Source of the DNA: Pacificimonas flava
GTDB taxonomy: Bacteria > Pseudomonadota > Alphaproteobacteria > Sphingomonadales > Sphingomonadaceae
NCBI RefSeq assembly: GCF_000342165.1
Contig: NZ_AMRV01000003.1
Location: 372,001-436,000 of the forward strand
DNA: 64,000 bases
Direction of reading: 5' to 3'
Part shown: in pieces, positions 1-8,064 of the stretch
Numbering within the stretch: position 1 is the first letter of the stretch
Layout of the letters: each line of letters starts with the position of its first letter
Notes under the pieces: model-generated
Seen by the model: the letters and a program-made list of their open reading frames with translations, nothing else
The model's database searches: none
What the model was told of the DNA's origin: nothing
Translations under genes and position numbers: made by a program

Positions 1-189
1 CGAAAGCACGAGCTGCACCAGCCGTCCCAAAACCTGATCCACACCGAGAAAGAAGACGCTGAGCAGCGACGTCATGATCAACACCATGATGGTGGTGACG
101 ATCGTCTCCTGCCGCGTCGGCCAGGAAACCTTCGTCATTTCCTGGCGCACTTCGCGCATATATTTGGAGGGATTGAATTTCGCCGCCAC
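1..189 (-). CDS. secE: Preprotein translocase subunit SecE (3' part outside window)
   Basis: SecE is the small membrane subunit that clamps the SecY channel of the general secretion pathway. The 63 visible residues start at a GTG (VAAKFNPSKYMREVRQE), followed by the family motif KVSWPTRQE and then a single hydrophobic helix of about 20 residues beginning TIMVLIMTSLLSVFF. Only the last few codons and the stop lie beyond the left edge. tRNA-Trp is upstream on the same strand, as in the widespread tRNA-Trp/secE/nusG/ribosomal-protein cluster, so nusG is expected just outside. The GTG start is chosen because it gives the usual short N-terminal tail before the PSKY motif. The family call is secure; the exact start is less so. 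Confidence 0.93.
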   Translation of the reverse strand, partial: MAAKFNPSKYMREVRQEMTKVSWPTRQETIVTTIMVLIMTSLLSVFFLGVDQVLGRLVQLVLS

Positions 190-390
190 TGTCCTGCCCG
201 TCTTCCTCAAACTTGTCCTGCCGCCGCACGGCCGGCTCCCCCATTCAACCCGCCCCGCCGTCAAAGCGGGGCGAATCGAGAACGCAGAAAACCGCCCGCA
301 GCCCCCGACTCCATGTCCGGAGGCGCCGACTGCGCTGCCCTACCTAATGTCCCGGAGCCTCAATCGCCAGTAGGGCCGGCGAAGGAGAAC

Positions 391-466
391 TGGCAGGGGC
401 GGAGGGACTCGAACCCACGGCCCTCGGTTTTGGAGACCGATGCTCTACCAACTGAGCTACACCCCT
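391..466 (-). tRNA. tRNA-Trp (anticodon CCA)
   Basis: Read on the minus strand this is a complete cloverleaf. The acceptor strand AGGGGTG pairs with CGCCCCT with one G-T pair, the D arm is GCTCAGTTGGTAGAGC, the anticodon stem is TCGGT/ACCGA around the loop CTCCAAA (anticodon CCA), and the T arm contains GGTTCGAGTCC. The 3' CCA is encoded. It lies upstream of secE on the same strand and is probably transcribed with it. Confidence 0.97.
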
Positions 467-709
467 AGAGCCCGGGACAGGCGCCTATAGGCCCCGTCGT
501 CAGCACTGGCAAGGGAAACGCGCTTCGGACATCCGGCGCCGGTGCCAGGAGGGCGTCAGCCCGTCGTGAGATTTTAAAATACGGTTCCGGAACTTTTCGG
601 CGCGGGATACGTGCCGACGCGAAACCGGGCCGCCCGCTGGCTGGCATGCCCCGTGCATGGAAGCGTTCGCCATATTGTAAATGGTTAACGCTTAAAGAGT
701 GGGAGTAGC

Positions 710-1309
710 ATGAGTATGCGTATTTTTGCCGCCGCGGCGACCGCCGCAGCCCTGTTGGCCGGAACCTCCGCCAGCGCTGCCGTCGTTGGATATAGCCCCA
801 ACGCCGACTTCAGCGATTCGCCCTTCACCATCGATATCGGTCAGGGCGTCAGCTACACATTTTCCAATGCCGGTCCCGGCGGTTTCTTCGGAACCGATCT
901 GCCGGCCGTTTCGACGACGGGCAGCGCGACCGTTGCGAGCCTTGGCCCGCCGTTCAACAGCGAGCCGCAGCCAACGACCTATTTCACCGACGACAGCCGC
1001 GCGCCCTTCATCGACGGTGATCTGCTTGCGCTGTTCGAAGGCTATGACGAGCCGGCGACGATCGACGCGCCGGTGGATTCGTTCATCGCCCTGCGCTTCG
1101 ATCTTGCCGATGGCACGCGGTACGGGTTCGCCCGCCTTGCCGGCACGACGCTGTTCGATTTCGCCTATGAAAGCGACGTCGACACCGGAATTCAGGCCGG
1201 TGCCGATCCGGAGGTCGCCTTCGACGTGCCGGAACCCGGCATGATCGGATTGCTCGGCCTGGGTGTTGTCGGGATTGCCGCAGCGCGTCGCCGCCGCCGC
1301 ACGGCATAA
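710..1309 (+). CDS. PEP-CTERM sorting-domain protein (exported, exosortase substrate)
   Basis: A 199-residue secreted protein. Residues 1-24 form a signal peptide ending in an Ala-rich SASA region. The middle is a Gly/Ala/Asp-rich, cysteine-free domain of unknown function. The C-terminus is a textbook PEP-CTERM signal: VPEP, then a hydrophobic helix (GLLGLGVVGIAA) and an Arg cluster before the stop. In this family exosortase cuts at the signal and the protein ends up at the cell surface or in extracellular matrix. A ribosome binding site GGGAG sits 5 bases before the ATG. The gene stands alone between tRNA-Trp and a strong hairpin. No exosortase gene is visible here. The role of the mature domain is unknown to me. 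Confidence 0.88.
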   Translation: MSMRIFAAAATAAALLAGTSASAAVVGYSPNADFSDSPFTIDIGQGVSYTFSNAGPGGFFGTDLPAVSTTGSATVASLGPPFNSEPQPTTYFTDDSRAPFIDGDLLALFEGYDEPATIDAPVDSFIALRFDLADGTRYGFARLAGTTLFDFAYESDVDTGIQAGADPEVAFDVPEPGMIGLLGLGVVGIAAARRRRRTA

Positions 1310-1324
1310 AGGTCCTGAAAAGTT

Positions 1325-1355
1325 GGAGGCCGCGCAGTTCGGCTGCGCGGCCTCC
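1325..1355. terminator. Bidirectional hairpin terminator
   Basis: A perfect 13-bp stem (GGAGGCCGCGCAG with CTGCGCGGCCTCC) around the loop TTCGG. It lies between the convergent PEP-CTERM gene and the hsp20 gene, so it can serve both. The T tract is weak on both sides. Confidence 0.7.
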
Positions 1356-1407
1356 ATCATATTTGCAAGACCCTAGAGGGGCGCCGTCCGGCGCCCGCTC
1401 ATGACAT

Positions 1408-1899
1408 TCAGGCCGCTGCCTTCTCGCCGGCAGCAGGCTTCCCGTCGAGAGACTGCCCCTCGATGGACTGGGGGCCCTGCTTGCCTCCAATATGGATCTT
1501 GCGCGGCTTCTTATGCTCCGGAATTTCCCGCACCAGGCCGATGTTAAGAAGCCCGTTTTCGAACGTCGCCTCGGTCACCTTGATGATCTCGGCAAGCTGA
1601 AAGCGGCGCTCGAACGCACGCTTGGCGATACCGCGGTGCAGAAATTCGCGATCTTCGGTCTCTTCGCCGGCGCGCCCGGATACGATCAGCACATTGTCCT
1701 GCACCGTCAGTTCCAGCTCGTCCTCGGCGAAGCCCGCAGCGGCCATCTGAATGCGATACTCGTTCTCGCCGAGCTTCTCGATATTGTAGGGCGGATAGCC
1801 ACCACCATCCTCGCTGCGGCCGGCGAATTCCGCCAGACGGCTGAGATTTTCAAAGCCGATCGAGGAGCGAAGGAGAGGGGTAAGGTCGAAACTACGCAT
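1408..1899 (-). CDS. Small heat-shock protein, Hsp20/IbpA family
   Basis: An ATP-independent holdase chaperone that binds unfolding cytosolic proteins. The 163-residue product begins MRSFDLTPLLRSSIGF, the usual start of alphaproteobacterial class A Hsp20s. An alpha-crystallin domain follows at about residues 35-135 (YNIEKLGENEYRIQMAAAGF, LIVSGRAGEE, and the strand ending FENGLLNIGL). The tail is Lys/Ala-rich. An AAGGA ribosome binding site lies 9 bases before the ATG. The leader carries a sigma-32-like promoter and a hairpin that could mask the ribosome binding site, both listed separately, which fits heat induction. The gene diverges from the DUF1465 gene. Confidence 0.93.
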   Translation of the reverse strand: MRSFDLTPLLRSSIGFENLSRLAEFAGRSEDGGGYPPYNIEKLGENEYRIQMAAAGFAEDELELTVQDNVLIVSGRAGEETEDREFLHRGIAKRAFERRFQLAEIIKVTEATFENGLLNIGLVREIPEHKKPRKIHIGGKQGPQSIEGQSLDGKPAAGEKAAA

Positions 1900-1931
1900 G
1901 GGTCATCATCCTTTCGGAAAAGCGATCATGG
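1900..1931 (-). promoter_or_regulatory. Candidate RNA thermometer hairpin covering the hsp20 ribosome binding site
   Basis: The last 32 bases of the hsp20 leader can fold so that CUUUUCC pairs imperfectly with the ribosome binding site GGAUGAU across a GAAA loop. The pairs are C-G, C-G, U-A, a U-U mismatch, U-G and U-A. A second, stable hairpin (GGGTCCG with CGGACCC) lies just upstream at about 1937-1960. A weak, mismatch-bearing stem over the Shine-Dalgarno sequence is the design of ROSE-type thermometers, which are known in leaders of alphaproteobacterial hsp20 genes. This is an eye-folded structure, without computed energies. Confidence 0.4.
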
Positions 1932-2020
1932 GTTACGGGTCCGCCATTTCGGCCGGACCCTTCGTATCGAACGCCGCCTCGGCAACCCGTAATGGCATTG
2001 CCGCCCCGGCGTTCGGAACC

Positions 2021-2050
2021 GAAATTGGTTTTTAAGGTTTCGGTTTCAAG
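2021..2050 (-). promoter_or_regulatory. Candidate RpoH (sigma-32) promoter of hsp20
   Basis: On the minus strand CTTGAAA is followed after 15 bases by CCAATTT. The RpoH consensus is CTTGAAA and CCCCATNT at similar spacing. Transcription would start about 115 bases before the hsp20 ATG, leaving a leader long enough for a thermometer. Confidence 0.6.
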
Positions 2051-2122
2051 TGGCATGAGGTGAACGGCGGGCTGGCGTTCGGCGTGCAGACCCGAGGCTT
2101 GCATCCATGAGGGGGAAAGACC

Positions 2123-2596
2123 GTGGCGCGCAGGAGCAACGAGGACGAGACGCGGCTGACCGAAAAGGTCGTCGAGGCGTTGTATCTGGAAGCGATGACG
2201 CTGGCCGACGACGCGCGCAGCTATTTCGATGAGGAGGGCAAGACGGATCGTGAAGCGCTCGGTCCCATCGAACGCGTGCAGTTTTCCTGTGAAAGCCTGC
2301 GCGTGACGACGCGTCTGATGCACAGCGTCTCCTGGCTTTTGAACCGCAAGGCCGTTGCGGCGGGCGAACTGACAACGCAGCAGGGACTCGAACCCGAGCG
2401 CCGGCTCGGCCGCGCCGGGGAAGCCGTTGCCGACCCGAGCGTCGTCGCGGCGCTGCCGCCTCGTGCGCGCCACGTGATCGAGGCAAGCCGCGACCTTTAC
2501 GAACGGGTCAAGCGTCTGGACGAGACCCTGGTCGTCGAAGAGGTGCCGCTCAGTCCGGCACGCCAGCTGTTCGGCAAGCTGGAAACGCATTTCTAA
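2123..2596 (+). CDS. DUF1465 family protein (RcdA-type)
   Basis: A 157-residue, mostly helical, soluble protein with no signal peptide. It matches the alphaproteobacterial DUF1465 family by its N-terminal region (LTEKVVEALYLEAMTLADDARSYFD), the central FSCESLRVTTRLMHSVSWLLNRKA and the VVEEVPLSPARQLFG ending. To my knowledge Caulobacter RcdA, an adaptor for ClpXP-mediated CtrA degradation, belongs to this family; whether this copy does that job is an inference. The start is GTG with an AGGGGG ribosome binding site 8 bases upstream. The gene diverges from hsp20 and converges on the chemoreceptor gene. Confidence 0.8.
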   Translation: MARRSNEDETRLTEKVVEALYLEAMTLADDARSYFDEEGKTDREALGPIERVQFSCESLRVTTRLMHSVSWLLNRKAVAAGELTTQQGLEPERRLGRAGEAVADPSVVAALPPRARHVIEASRDLYERVKRLDETLVVEEVPLSPARQLFGKLETHF

Positions 2597-2647
2597 GGGG
2601 CATCGACCGGCATGCACCGGTTCCGGCGGTGCGCTCGGCTGCCCGCC

Positions 2648-4189
2648 TCAGGATGCCCGCAGGTGACCGACGAACCGGTCCGTCGAACGGCCGAGCGTTC
2701 CTGCACTCTCGAACAACGCGGCGGCCGCGCCTCGTACCTGCTCTGCCAGACGGTCCGCAGCGGACATGGTTTCCATCAACATATCCATTTCGCCGGAAAT
2801 GGCCGTGACATGGTCCGAAGCCGTCGCGGCGTTCCGGTCGAGGAGGCTGGCTGCCTTTTCCTGAGCCTCGATGGCGCGCGCGATGGCGTCGGCCGCGGCC
2901 GCGAGTTCTCCGGTTGCCTCGCCGATCGTACCGATTGTCGCCCTGACTTCGCCAGCGCCTGCCCCGATCCCGGACAGAAGGCCTGTAATCCGCTCCGTCG
3001 CCTGCGCGGCCTGGTGCGCCAAGCCTTTCACCTCGTTGGCGACGACGGCGAACCCCTGGCCCGCCTGCCCCGCGCGCGCCGCCTCGATGGTGGCGTTGAG
3101 CGCAAGAAGGTTGGTCTGTTCCGAGACTGCGCCGATCAGGCTGACGAACTGCTGCGCGCTGCCGGTACGCTCTGCCAGCGCACTGACCGCTGACATGCCC
3201 TCTGCAAAGCGTGCCCGCGCCGCGCCGCTCAGCGCGGATTGGCGTCCGGCATTGTCGGCAATCTCCGCGATGGATGCGGAGAGGCCAGCGGTGCCGTCCG
3301 CCAGTTGGCGGGTCGCGGCGGCGGCCTCTCTTGCCGTCGAATAGATGCTGCTCGCGCTGCCATGAGCCCGGGTTGAGGCCCCGGACAGGTCTGCGGCCAT
3401 GCTGCTGAGCTGGCTCGCAGCCGCCGCGACGCCGTCCGATACGGAGGCGATGGAGGCCTCGAAGTCGTCGGCAAGGCGAAAAAGCTCCTCGCGGCGGGCG
3501 GCTTCCGCGCGCGCCTGTTCGTCCTGCCGAAGCCGACTTGCCTCCAGAGCCGCCGCCTCCGCGCTGCGGCGCGCTGCAAGCGCCGCTTCCGCTTGCGCCT
3601 GCAAGTCCTGCGCCCTGACCGTCATGCGGTCGCTTTCCCGGCCCTGTCGCTGCTGCAACAGCAGAAGTGCTCGCAAACGCTCGACCAGAATGGCGAGCGC
3701 AGCGAATTGCAGACTGACCGCCAGAGCATGGATGCCGACGCGCACCAGCTTGCCGCCACCGGCGAATACCCATTCCGGCGCCAGGAAGCTGAACAGCAAA
3801 TGGTGGACGGCCGTGACCGCGGCGGCGGCAGCAAGGGCACGCCAGTCGCACATCAGCGTCAATGCCGCCATGCCGACGAAGAAGTACATGTGCATATCCA
3901 TCTGCCAAGGCTGCAGCTGGAAGAGATAGACGAGGGCCGCCGGCTGCAGGGCCGCCGTAATGCCAATGGCGATACGCGCCTGACGCCCACGGTCTCCCGC
4001 GCGCAGATACAACGTCGGCACGATGTTCGCACCGACTGCGACAGCGAATGCTGACATCGTCACGGGCGAGGAGACCGCAATGCCCACCAGCCCGATGGCC
4101 GCCGCCGACAGCCAGAACAGGAGAACGAGTTGCCGAACGCCCTGCGCTTGCAGTTCTTCAAGCGTGAACGCGGTTACCGGGGGTTTCAT
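2648..4189 (-). CDS. Methyl-accepting chemotaxis protein, multi-helix membrane sensor, no HAMP
   Basis: A 513-residue chemoreceptor. Residues about 20-175 form roughly six membrane helices with short loops in place of the usual periplasmic ligand domain, followed by a charged coiled coil (about 180-240). The signalling domain runs to the C-terminus and carries the conserved hairpin tip ([20 protein letters not shown], then [13 protein letters not shown]). I see no HAMP domain between the membrane part and the coiled coil. No other che genes are in the window, so this is an orphan receptor whose input is unknown; sensing within the membrane is an inference. Its ATG overlaps the stop of the preceding small gene by ATGA, indicating translational coupling. 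Confidence 0.9.
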   Translation of the reverse strand: MKPPVTAFTLEELQAQGVRQLVLLFWLSAAAIGLVGIAVSSPVTMSAFAVAVGANIVPTLYLRAGDRGRQARIAIGITAALQPAALVYLFQLQPWQMDMHMYFFVGMAALTLMCDWRALAAAAAVTAVHHLLFSFLAPEWVFAGGGKLVRVGIHALAVSLQFAALAILVERLRALLLLQQRQGRESDRMTVRAQDLQAQAEAALAARRSAEAAALEASRLRQDEQARAEAARREELFRLADDFEASIASVSDGVAAAASQLSSMAADLSGASTRAHGSASSIYSTAREAAAATRQLADGTAGLSASIAEIADNAGRQSALSGAARARFAEGMSAVSALAERTGSAQQFVSLIGAVSEQTNLLALNATIEAARAGQAGQGFAVVANEVKGLAHQAAQATERITGLLSGIGAGAGEVRATIGTIGEATGELAAAADAIARAIEAQEKAASLLDRNAATASDHVTAISGEMDMLMETMSAADRLAEQVRGAAAALFESAGTLGRSTDRFVGHLRAS

Positions 4190-4542
4190 GATGGGGACTT
4201 CCTAGCAGGCCCCGACGCCAGGCAGCCTGCCGGCGTCGCGGCCATGGGGATCACTCCCTGCCGTAGCATGGGCATCAGGAGCGCAGACCGTTTGCCTTCC
4301 ACCACCAGTGATCCCGGCACGGGACCCGCGCCGAGGGGAAGGGCGCCATACGACACGCTGCCGCGAAGGAGCGCTGCCGCGGATGCCGACGTCGAGCCCG
4401 GCATCGGCAACAGGAGAATCTTGCCCTGAGCAGGAGGCGCGAAGGTCAGGAGGGCCAGCACCGCAAGGGCGCCAAGCGCTTGTACGACAAGAAGGCTTTC
4501 CTTTGCCGCCGTACCTATCCTTCTGTGTCCGAAACGAGTCAT
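4186..4542 (-). CDS. Small membrane-anchored hypothetical protein coupled to the chemoreceptor
   Basis: The product is 118 residues. It starts with a basic stretch ([10 protein letters not shown]), has one hydrophobic helix at about 18-36 ([17 protein letters not shown]), then a short domain rich in Gly, Ala, Leu and Ser ending ARKSPS. The topology suggests a periplasmic domain of about 80 residues. I do not recognise the family. It directly precedes the chemoreceptor and its TGA overlaps that ATG (ATGA), so the two are likely made together; a sensory accessory role is possible but is only an inference from position. The pattern of conserved hydrophobics supports a real gene over chance. Confidence 0.6.
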   Translation of the reverse strand: MTRFGHRRIGTAAKESLLVVQALGALAVLALLTFAPPAQGKILLLPMPGSTSASAAALLRGSVSYGALPLGAGPVPGSLVVEGKRSALLMPMLRQGVIPMAATPAGCLASGPARKSPS

Positions 4543-4689
4543 GAAGACGCTGTACGCCCGGATTGGTTAAGAAAGCATCCGCCATGGATATTTCTGCCGA
4601 AGCCGCCCGAACCCGCGCCCCCAGCATTATGCGTAATTCGCCCGCGCCAGCCGCTGGAGGCGAGCGGGGCAGCATGCTAGGCAAACGAC

Positions 4690-5106
4690 ATGCAGCCTTT
4701 TCACCTCGCATTTCCTGTCGACGATCTTGCCGCCGCCCGCCGCTTTTACGGGGGAACCCTAGGCTGTAAGGAGGGGCGAAGCGCGGACAGCTGGGTCGAT
4801 TTCGACTTCTTCGGCCATCAGCTCGTCGCGCACCTGGCCCCGCGCGGGTCCATTCACCGCAATCCCGTGGATGGCGACGCGGTGCCCGTGCCGCACTTCG
4901 GTGTCGTTCTGACATGGGACAGATTCCACGAACTGGCGGACCGGCTGACGGCCGCCGGTCAGCGCTTCGAGATCGAGCCGCACGTGCGGTTTCCCGGGAA
5001 GGCTGGGGAACAGGCCACCATGTTCTTCTTCGATCCTGCCGGCAATGCGCTGGAATTCAAGGCGATGAGAAACCCCGGAAACCTGTTCGCCAAGGACCCT
5101 GCATGA
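4690..5106 (+). CDS. VOC (glyoxalase/bleomycin-resistance fold) family protein
   Basis: A 138-residue protein with the paired beta-alpha-beta-beta-beta units of the vicinal-oxygen-chelate fold. The first starts [22 protein letters not shown]. The second starts near [20 protein letters not shown] and ends in the metal-site strand [14 protein letters not shown]. His5, a central His and the Glu in ALEFK are the probable metal ligands. The substrate cannot be told from sequence. The stop overlaps the ATG of the NYN gene (ATGA), so the two form a transcription unit. It reads away from the chemoreceptor pair. Confidence 0.87.
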   Translation: MQPFHLAFPVDDLAAARRFYGGTLGCKEGRSADSWVDFDFFGHQLVAHLAPRGSIHRNPVDGDAVPVPHFGVVLTWDRFHELADRLTAAGQRFEIEPHVRFPGKAGEQATMFFFDPAGNALEFKAMRNPGNLFAKDPA

Positions 5107-5834
5107 CGGAAGCGGCCGCACGCTCGATCGCGCTCTTGATCGATGCCGACAACGCCTCCCCCGATCATCTCGACCCGGTGCTGACGGTACTGGCGGAGCT
5201 TGGAGAGGTGAATGTGCGCCGCGCCTATGGCAATTGGCGCAAGCCGGCGCTGAAGGGCTGGGCCGACAAGACCCTGTCCTACGCCATCGAGCCTTATCAG
5301 CAATTCGATATCGTCAAGGGCAAGAACGCCACGGACATGCGCATCGTCATCGATGCGATGGACCTGATGTTTCGCGGCCGCATCGCCGGTTTCGGCATCA
5401 TGTCGTCGGACAGCGATTTCATGCCGCTGGCGCAGCGCATTCGGCAGGACGGTATTCCCGTCTATGGCTTCGGCACCGCCCGCGCGCCCGAGGCCTTTCG
5501 TGCCGCCTGCACCCGGTTCATCGACGTCGCCGCACTGCGGCGCGAAGAGGCGGCAGAGGAAGCGGAAACCGGAGCGGCGCAAAAGGGCGGCCGGCGCAAG
5601 AAGGCCGTCGACCGCGAGTTGCTGGCGCTGCTGATCGACGCCTATGACAGCGTGAAGCGCGACGATGCGGGCTGGGCGCGCCTGTCGGAGGTCGGCCAGC
5701 GCGCCGGGAACCGATCCAGCTTCGATGCGCGCAATTACGGCTATGCGCGCCTGTCGGACCTGCTGAAGGACGTGCCGCAGTTCGCCGTCGAAACGCGCGG
5801 CGACAGCCAGCAATATGTGAAGCGGCTGCGCTGA
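5103..5834 (+). CDS. NYN-domain nuclease-like protein with C-terminal OST-HTH/LOTUS domain
   Basis: A 243-residue protein. The N-terminal NYN (PIN-like) domain spans about 1-145 and shows its acidic active-site residues in [10 protein letters not shown] (Asp14, Asp16), in the segment around [10 protein letters not shown], and in SSDSDF; this arrangement is typical of metal-dependent RNases. A Lys/Arg linker (GGRRKK) leads to a C-terminal OST-HTH/LOTUS module at about 165-243 ([19 protein letters not shown], then [14 protein letters not shown]), an RNA-binding fold. Together they predict an RNA-processing enzyme; the target is unknown. The start is set by the ATGA overlap with the VOC gene; a longer in-frame extension upstream overlaps the VOC coding sequence and is not family-like. 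Confidence 0.88.
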   Translation: MTEAAARSIALLIDADNASPDHLDPVLTVLAELGEVNVRRAYGNWRKPALKGWADKTLSYAIEPYQQFDIVKGKNATDMRIVIDAMDLMFRGRIAGFGIMSSDSDFMPLAQRIRQDGIPVYGFGTARAPEAFRAACTRFIDVAALRREEAAEEAETGAAQKGGRRKKAVDRELLALLIDAYDSVKRDDAGWARLSEVGQRAGNRSSFDARNYGYARLSDLLKDVPQFAVETRGDSQQYVKRLR

Positions 5835-5846
5835 CCTGTGCGGCCG

Positions 5847-6617
5847 CTACGAACGCCGGGTGACCTCGTACAGCGCCACGGCCGCCGCATTCGATACGTT
5901 GAGGCTCTCGACCGCGTCGCTGATCGGTAGGCGCGCAAGGACGTCGCAATGTCCAGCCACGTTCGGGCGCAGCCCGTCACCCTCCGCCCCCAGAACGAGG
6001 CAGGCAGGCATATCGCCCCTCTGCGCAGCGGGCAGCGTATCGGCCGCCTCCCCCGCCATACCGATGCGCCAGTAACCGGCCTCGGCGATTTCCTCCAGCG
6101 CGCGGGACAGATTGGTTACCCGCGCCCAGGGCAAGCGTTCGAGCGCGCCGGAGGCAGCCTTTGCGAGTGCCCCGGATTCCGGCGGTGAATGCCGGTCCTG
6201 CGTCACGATACCGGCCGCGCCGAACGCGGCGGCGGAGCGGATGATGGCCCCGACATTGTGCGGGTCCGTCACCTGATCGAGAACGAGGATCGGCCGCGGG
6301 TCGCCGCCCCCGGCCCAAAGCTCGTCCAGATGGACGTGCGGCAGCGCATCCACCTCCAGCACCAGACCTTGGTGCGGCGCATCGCCGGGCACCATCCGGG
6401 CGAGAGCCGCACCGTCACCCTGTTCGACGGCAAGGTCGCTCGGCAGATGATATTTTTGCGCGATCTCGGGCGTGGTGAACAGCTTACGGCAGACGCGGTC
6501 GGGGTTATCCAGCGCCGCCTCGACCGCATGGCGGCCGTAGAGGTAGATCTTGCCGCTTTTTGCGCGATTGCTTGCCTCGCGGCCCGCGCGTCCGCGAAAG
6601 GGTTTCTTCTTTGCCAT
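5847..6617 (-). CDS. rlmB: 23S rRNA (guanosine-2'-O-)-methyltransferase RlmB (TrmH/SpoU family)
   Basis: The enzyme transfers a methyl group from S-adenosylmethionine to the ribose of a 23S rRNA guanosine (G2251 in E. coli numbering). The 256-residue protein has a basic N-terminal tail, a substrate-binding domain from about 23 (IYLYGRHAVEAAL) and the trefoil-knot catalytic domain. All three SPOUT motifs are present: DPHNVGAIIRSAAAFG, LVLGAEGDGLRP and the C-terminal SDAVESLNVSNAAAVALYE. Length and order match RlmB; a related tRNA methyltransferase of the same family is the alternative. It converges on the NYN gene with 12 bases between stops. A GAGGG ribosome binding site precedes the ATG. Confidence 0.9.
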   Translation of the reverse strand: MAKKKPFRGRAGREASNRAKSGKIYLYGRHAVEAALDNPDRVCRKLFTTPEIAQKYHLPSDLAVEQGDGAALARMVPGDAPHQGLVLEVDALPHVHLDELWAGGGDPRPILVLDQVTDPHNVGAIIRSAAAFGAAGIVTQDRHSPPESGALAKAASGALERLPWARVTNLSRALEEIAEAGYWRIGMAGEAADTLPAAQRGDMPACLVLGAEGDGLRPNVAGHCDVLARLPISDAVESLNVSNAAAVALYEVTRRS

Positions 6618-6787
6618 GGCCGGCCCTCTAGGCCGAATCGGCCGTCAGGTGAACTGCCGCTCTGACGCCGTCGACCGATGCTTTCGCTTCACGGGCGCTG
6701 CGCTGTTGACAGTGCGCCGCGCCTTCGTCATCTAGCGCGCCTTCAAGCCGCCGCGCCGCGCGTCCTGACGCGCCGCCTGCGCCCTGT

Positions 6788-6873
6788 GGAGGGGTGGCCG
6801 AGTGGTTAAAGGCAGCAGACTGTAAATCTGCCCGCGTATGCGTACACAGGTTCGAATCCTGTCCCCTCCACCA
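6788..6873 (+). tRNA. tRNA-Tyr (anticodon GTA)
   Basis: A class II tRNA with a long variable arm. The acceptor GGAGGGG pairs with CCCCTCC, the anticodon loop is CTGTAAA (anticodon GTA) and the variable arm is CCGCGTATGCGT. The T arm contains CAGGTTCGAATCCTG. The 3' ACCA is encoded. Confidence 0.97.
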
Positions 6874-6918
6874 CCTTTCGCAGTTCTCTCGTTGTGGTTG
6901 CCGTTCGATCGCCGCGTC

Positions 6919-7626
6919 TTAGCGGCAGATCGCGGCGAATCGGCGGGTGGAGATTAGACCGCCGCCAAGCAGGAGAATGAGCAGTCCCGCCGCCGGTGCG
7001 GGGACCGTGATGGGGGGTGGGGCTGGCGGTGGGGTTTCGCCGCCGCCACCGGGGTTTTCAGGAGTTTCGCCATTCGGTGTCTCGCCGCCGCCACCCGGTG
7101 GCTGCGGATTACCCGGACCGCCCGGCGTACCGGGGCCGCCCGGTCCAAAGGGCGGGAAGGGAGAATAGGGACCGCCCGGGCCCGGACCGTAGGACGGGCC
7201 GGGAACGCCGCTCGGTGAAGGCGAGAGAAACGCGTAATTCTGCGGACGAAGCCCCGCATCCCACGCGAGCGGCGCGGAGGCCAGAACGATCGGTTCTTCC
7301 GTGCCCACACGCTCCGGCCCGATCACCGCCGCATGCTGCAGGAACGGCCGCTCCCGAATCACGGTTTCGTTATCGAGTTCCCAGCAATCCTTGGCGCAGC
7401 GAACCTTCTGCCCGACCAGATCGCCTTCCGTCGCGCTGGCAAGCTCCACGCGATCCGGCCGTCGGAATACGCCATCGGCGCCGTCATTCGCTGTATCCTT
7501 ACCAGCAAGCCACCGAGTCGGATCGGTCAGCAATCCTGGTGAAAAATAGTAGAGACCGGCGCCCATGGCGAGGAAGATCGCCAGAAGGGCGGCCGCGCCC
7601 CCTGCGGCAACCTTCTTCCTGTTCAT
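6919..7626 (-). CDS. Exported Pro/Gly-rich protein with VPAP-type sorting signal
   Basis: The product is 235 residues. An N-terminal hydrophobic segment (about 9-30, ending GAGLYYFSPG) works as signal or anchor. A short domain with one Cys pair (VRCAKDCWEL) follows. From about 133 to 205 comes a low-complexity Pro/Gly region with a repeated GGGGETP block, consistent with a wall- or matrix-spanning spacer. The C-terminus reads VPAPAAGLLILLLGGG and then an Arg pair, which has the layout of PEP-CTERM/VPxPA exosortase signals but with VPAP in place of VPEP and a six-residue tail after the Arg pair. Function unknown. It lies alone between tRNA-Tyr and tRNA-Gly. Confidence 0.72.
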   Translation of the reverse strand: MNRKKVAAGGAAALLAIFLAMGAGLYYFSPGLLTDPTRWLAGKDTANDGADGVFRRPDRVELASATEGDLVGQKVRCAKDCWELDNETVIRERPFLQHAAVIGPERVGTEEPIVLASAPLAWDAGLRPQNYAFLSPSPSGVPGPSYGPGPGGPYSPFPPFGPGGPGTPGGPGNPQPPGGGGETPNGETPENPGGGGETPPPAPPPITVPAPAAGLLILLLGGGLISTRRFAAICR

Positions 7627-7843
7627 AGCTGTCGAACACCCGTCCCTTGTTCCGGTCCCGTTACCTGATACAGCATCTTGCGCCTCGCCGCTAGAATGTG
7701 CATTAGGACCGCCCGATCATGATCATGCAAAGGCCTAGATCCGGTTAACCGGATGTTTGTCCTCAATGAATCTTATCGGGCGCTGGCGTGAATTCAGCTT
7801 TATGCGTCTTTTCGGATGCATCACCGGGCTGCCGCGATCGCTT

Positions 7844-7917
7844 GCGGACGTAGTTCAATGGTAGAACCTTAGCCTTCCAAGCTAATGATGCCGGTTCGAT
7901 CCCGGTCGTCCGCTCCA
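7844..7917 (+). tRNA. tRNA-Gly (anticodon TCC)
   Basis: The acceptor GCGGACG pairs with CGTCCGC, the anticodon stem TTAGC/GCTAA encloses the loop CTTCCAA (anticodon TCC), the T arm is GCCGGTTCGATCCCGGT and CCA is encoded. It lies just upstream of acnA on the same strand. Confidence 0.97.
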
Positions 7918-8064
7918 GCCCCCAGGCGCCCCGATCGATCGGCCTCATCCACCTGCGCAATCCCGCAGCCGCGCTGCGGCACCGGAACCCTAGCGCTGTG
8001 CCGCTGCGTTCGCTAACCGAGAGCCAAATTTCGGCACAGCAGACGCAAAGGGACATTCGATTCC

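Noticed and set aside
662-709. A CtrA site in TTAACGCTTAA ahead of the PEP-CTERM gene.
   Set aside because: The half-site spacing is 3 bases; CtrA needs TTAA-N7-TTAA.
4914-5102. A longer N-terminal version of the NYN protein.
   Set aside because: The extension lies inside the VOC gene in another frame and is not like the family; the ATGA overlap start at 5103 is better.
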